DNA of 6,091 nt from positions 1-6,091 of the forward strand of contig URAQ01000108.1 in NCBI GenBank assembly GCA_900545875.1, written 5' to 3'. Below are positions 5,709 through 6,091 of this stretch, one piece after another (position 1 is the first letter of the stretch; the number at the start of each line of letters is the position of its first letter). Position numbers and translations under genes: made by a program. The notes below the pieces were generated by a model. That model was not told where the DNA came from and ran no database searches. It saw nothing but the letters and a program-made list of their open reading frames with translations. This DNA comes from an uncultured Collinsella sp. (GTDB lineage Bacteria > Actinomycetota > Coriobacteriia > Coriobacteriales > Coriobacteriaceae).

Positions 5709-6091
5709 TTAGGCGCGCTCGGCGCGCGCCAGCTCGGCGGCGACGAGCTTAACGGCCAGCACCAGCACATCGAGCGCGGCCTCCAGGTCCTCGACCGTGG
5801 GATAGCTCGGCGCGATGCGGATGTTGGTATCGCGCGGGTCCTTGCCATAGGGCCAGGTAGCACCGGCCGGCGTGAGCTTGACGCCCAGGTCAGCACAAAG
5901 CGCAGCGACCTTTTGGGCCGAGCCCTCGGGACCATCGAAGCTCACAAAGTAGCCGCCGCGAGGATGCGTCCAGGTAGCGCAACCCGTATCGCCCAGGCCC
6001 TCGGTGAGCTTGCGCTCAACGGCCTTAAAGCGCGGACGCAGGAACTCCGCGTGCTTGGCCATGTGCTCGCGCACGGCGTCGAGCGTGGGCA
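5709..6091 (-). CDS. Aspartate-aminotransferase-like PLP enzyme, C-terminal part (cut by window edge)
   Basis: The frame is open from the right edge to a stop at 5709-5711 and gives 126 whole codons; the GTG inside it at 6072-6074 is not a start. The visible part is the small C-terminal domain of a fold-type I PLP-dependent aminotransferase. HPRGGYFVSFDGPEG, LTPAGATWPYGKDPRD and TNIRIAPSYPTVEDLEAAL match, from memory, the family of Mycobacterium tuberculosis Rv3722c, an aspartate aminotransferase that makes aspartate from oxaloacetate and glutamate. The arginine in NIRIAPSYP is the expected substrate-carboxylate ligand. The PLP lysine lies in the missing part, so catalytic competence cannot be judged. 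The gene ends 51 bp before the STAS gene. Another substrate within the same family is possible. Confidence 0.85.
   Translation of the reverse strand, partial: PTLDAVREHMAKHAEFLRPRFKAVERKLTEGLGDTGCATWTHPRGGYFVSFDGPEGSAQKVAALCADLGVKLTPAGATWPYGKDPRDTNIRIAPSYPTVEDLEAALDVLVLAVKLVAAELARAERA

Overview
The window is a high-GC bacterial chromosomal segment in which every supportable gene lies on the minus strand. Reading in the direction of transcription (right to left), it holds: the C-terminal part of an aspartate-aminotransferase-like PLP enzyme cut by the window edge (5709-6091), a single-domain STAS anti-sigma-factor antagonist (5343-5657), a TatA/TatB-family protein with a long acidic tail (4596-5189, GTG start), TatC (3802-4596), the nickel metallochaperone HypA (3439-3795), the nickel GTPase HypB (2700-3383), and a type IA DNA topoisomerase with four C-terminal zinc ribbons and a lysine-rich tail (54-2645, TTG start). 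No RNA genes, CRISPR arrays, insertion sequences or other mobile elements were seen.

The likely source is a high-GC anaerobic actinobacterium, most plausibly a gut Coriobacteriia such as Collinsella. This is an inference from several things together: GC-ending codons, strong AGGAG-type ribosome sites, NiFe-hydrogenase maturation genes, an Rv3722c-like aminotransferase, a BldG/RsbV-like STAS protein, and a lysine/alanine/threonine tail on the topoisomerase as in actinobacterial TopA. No 16S or other decisive marker is present.

The tightest unit is tatA-tatC-hypA. The tatA stop overlaps the tatC start by one base (TAATG), and the hypA start follows the tatC stop by 6 bp, with the hypA ribosome site formed by the last two tatC codons. 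hypB (55 bp further) and topA (54 bp further) each have their own good ribosome site and may be co-transcribed. The functional reading is that HypA/HypB insert nickel into NiFe hydrogenases, while Tat exports folded cofactor-loaded proteins, including many NiFe-hydrogenase heterodimers through the small-subunit signal peptide. The cluster therefore links assembly and export of the same class of enzyme. topA looks like a housekeeping gene at the end of the run. A 26-bp GC-rich palindrome at the left edge may end transcription after it.

The only non-coding stretch of note is 5190-5342, between the STAS gene and tatA. It holds an imperfect 10-bp inverted repeat, a TATACT box, and a 7-bp hairpin directly against the tatA ribosome site. 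This is where I would expect transcription of the tat-hyp run to start. Otherwise the region is ordinary. The most interesting points are the archaeal-like look of the topoisomerase, the Tat-Hyp coupling, and the long tail of the single TatA/B protein. I see no clear new biological system.
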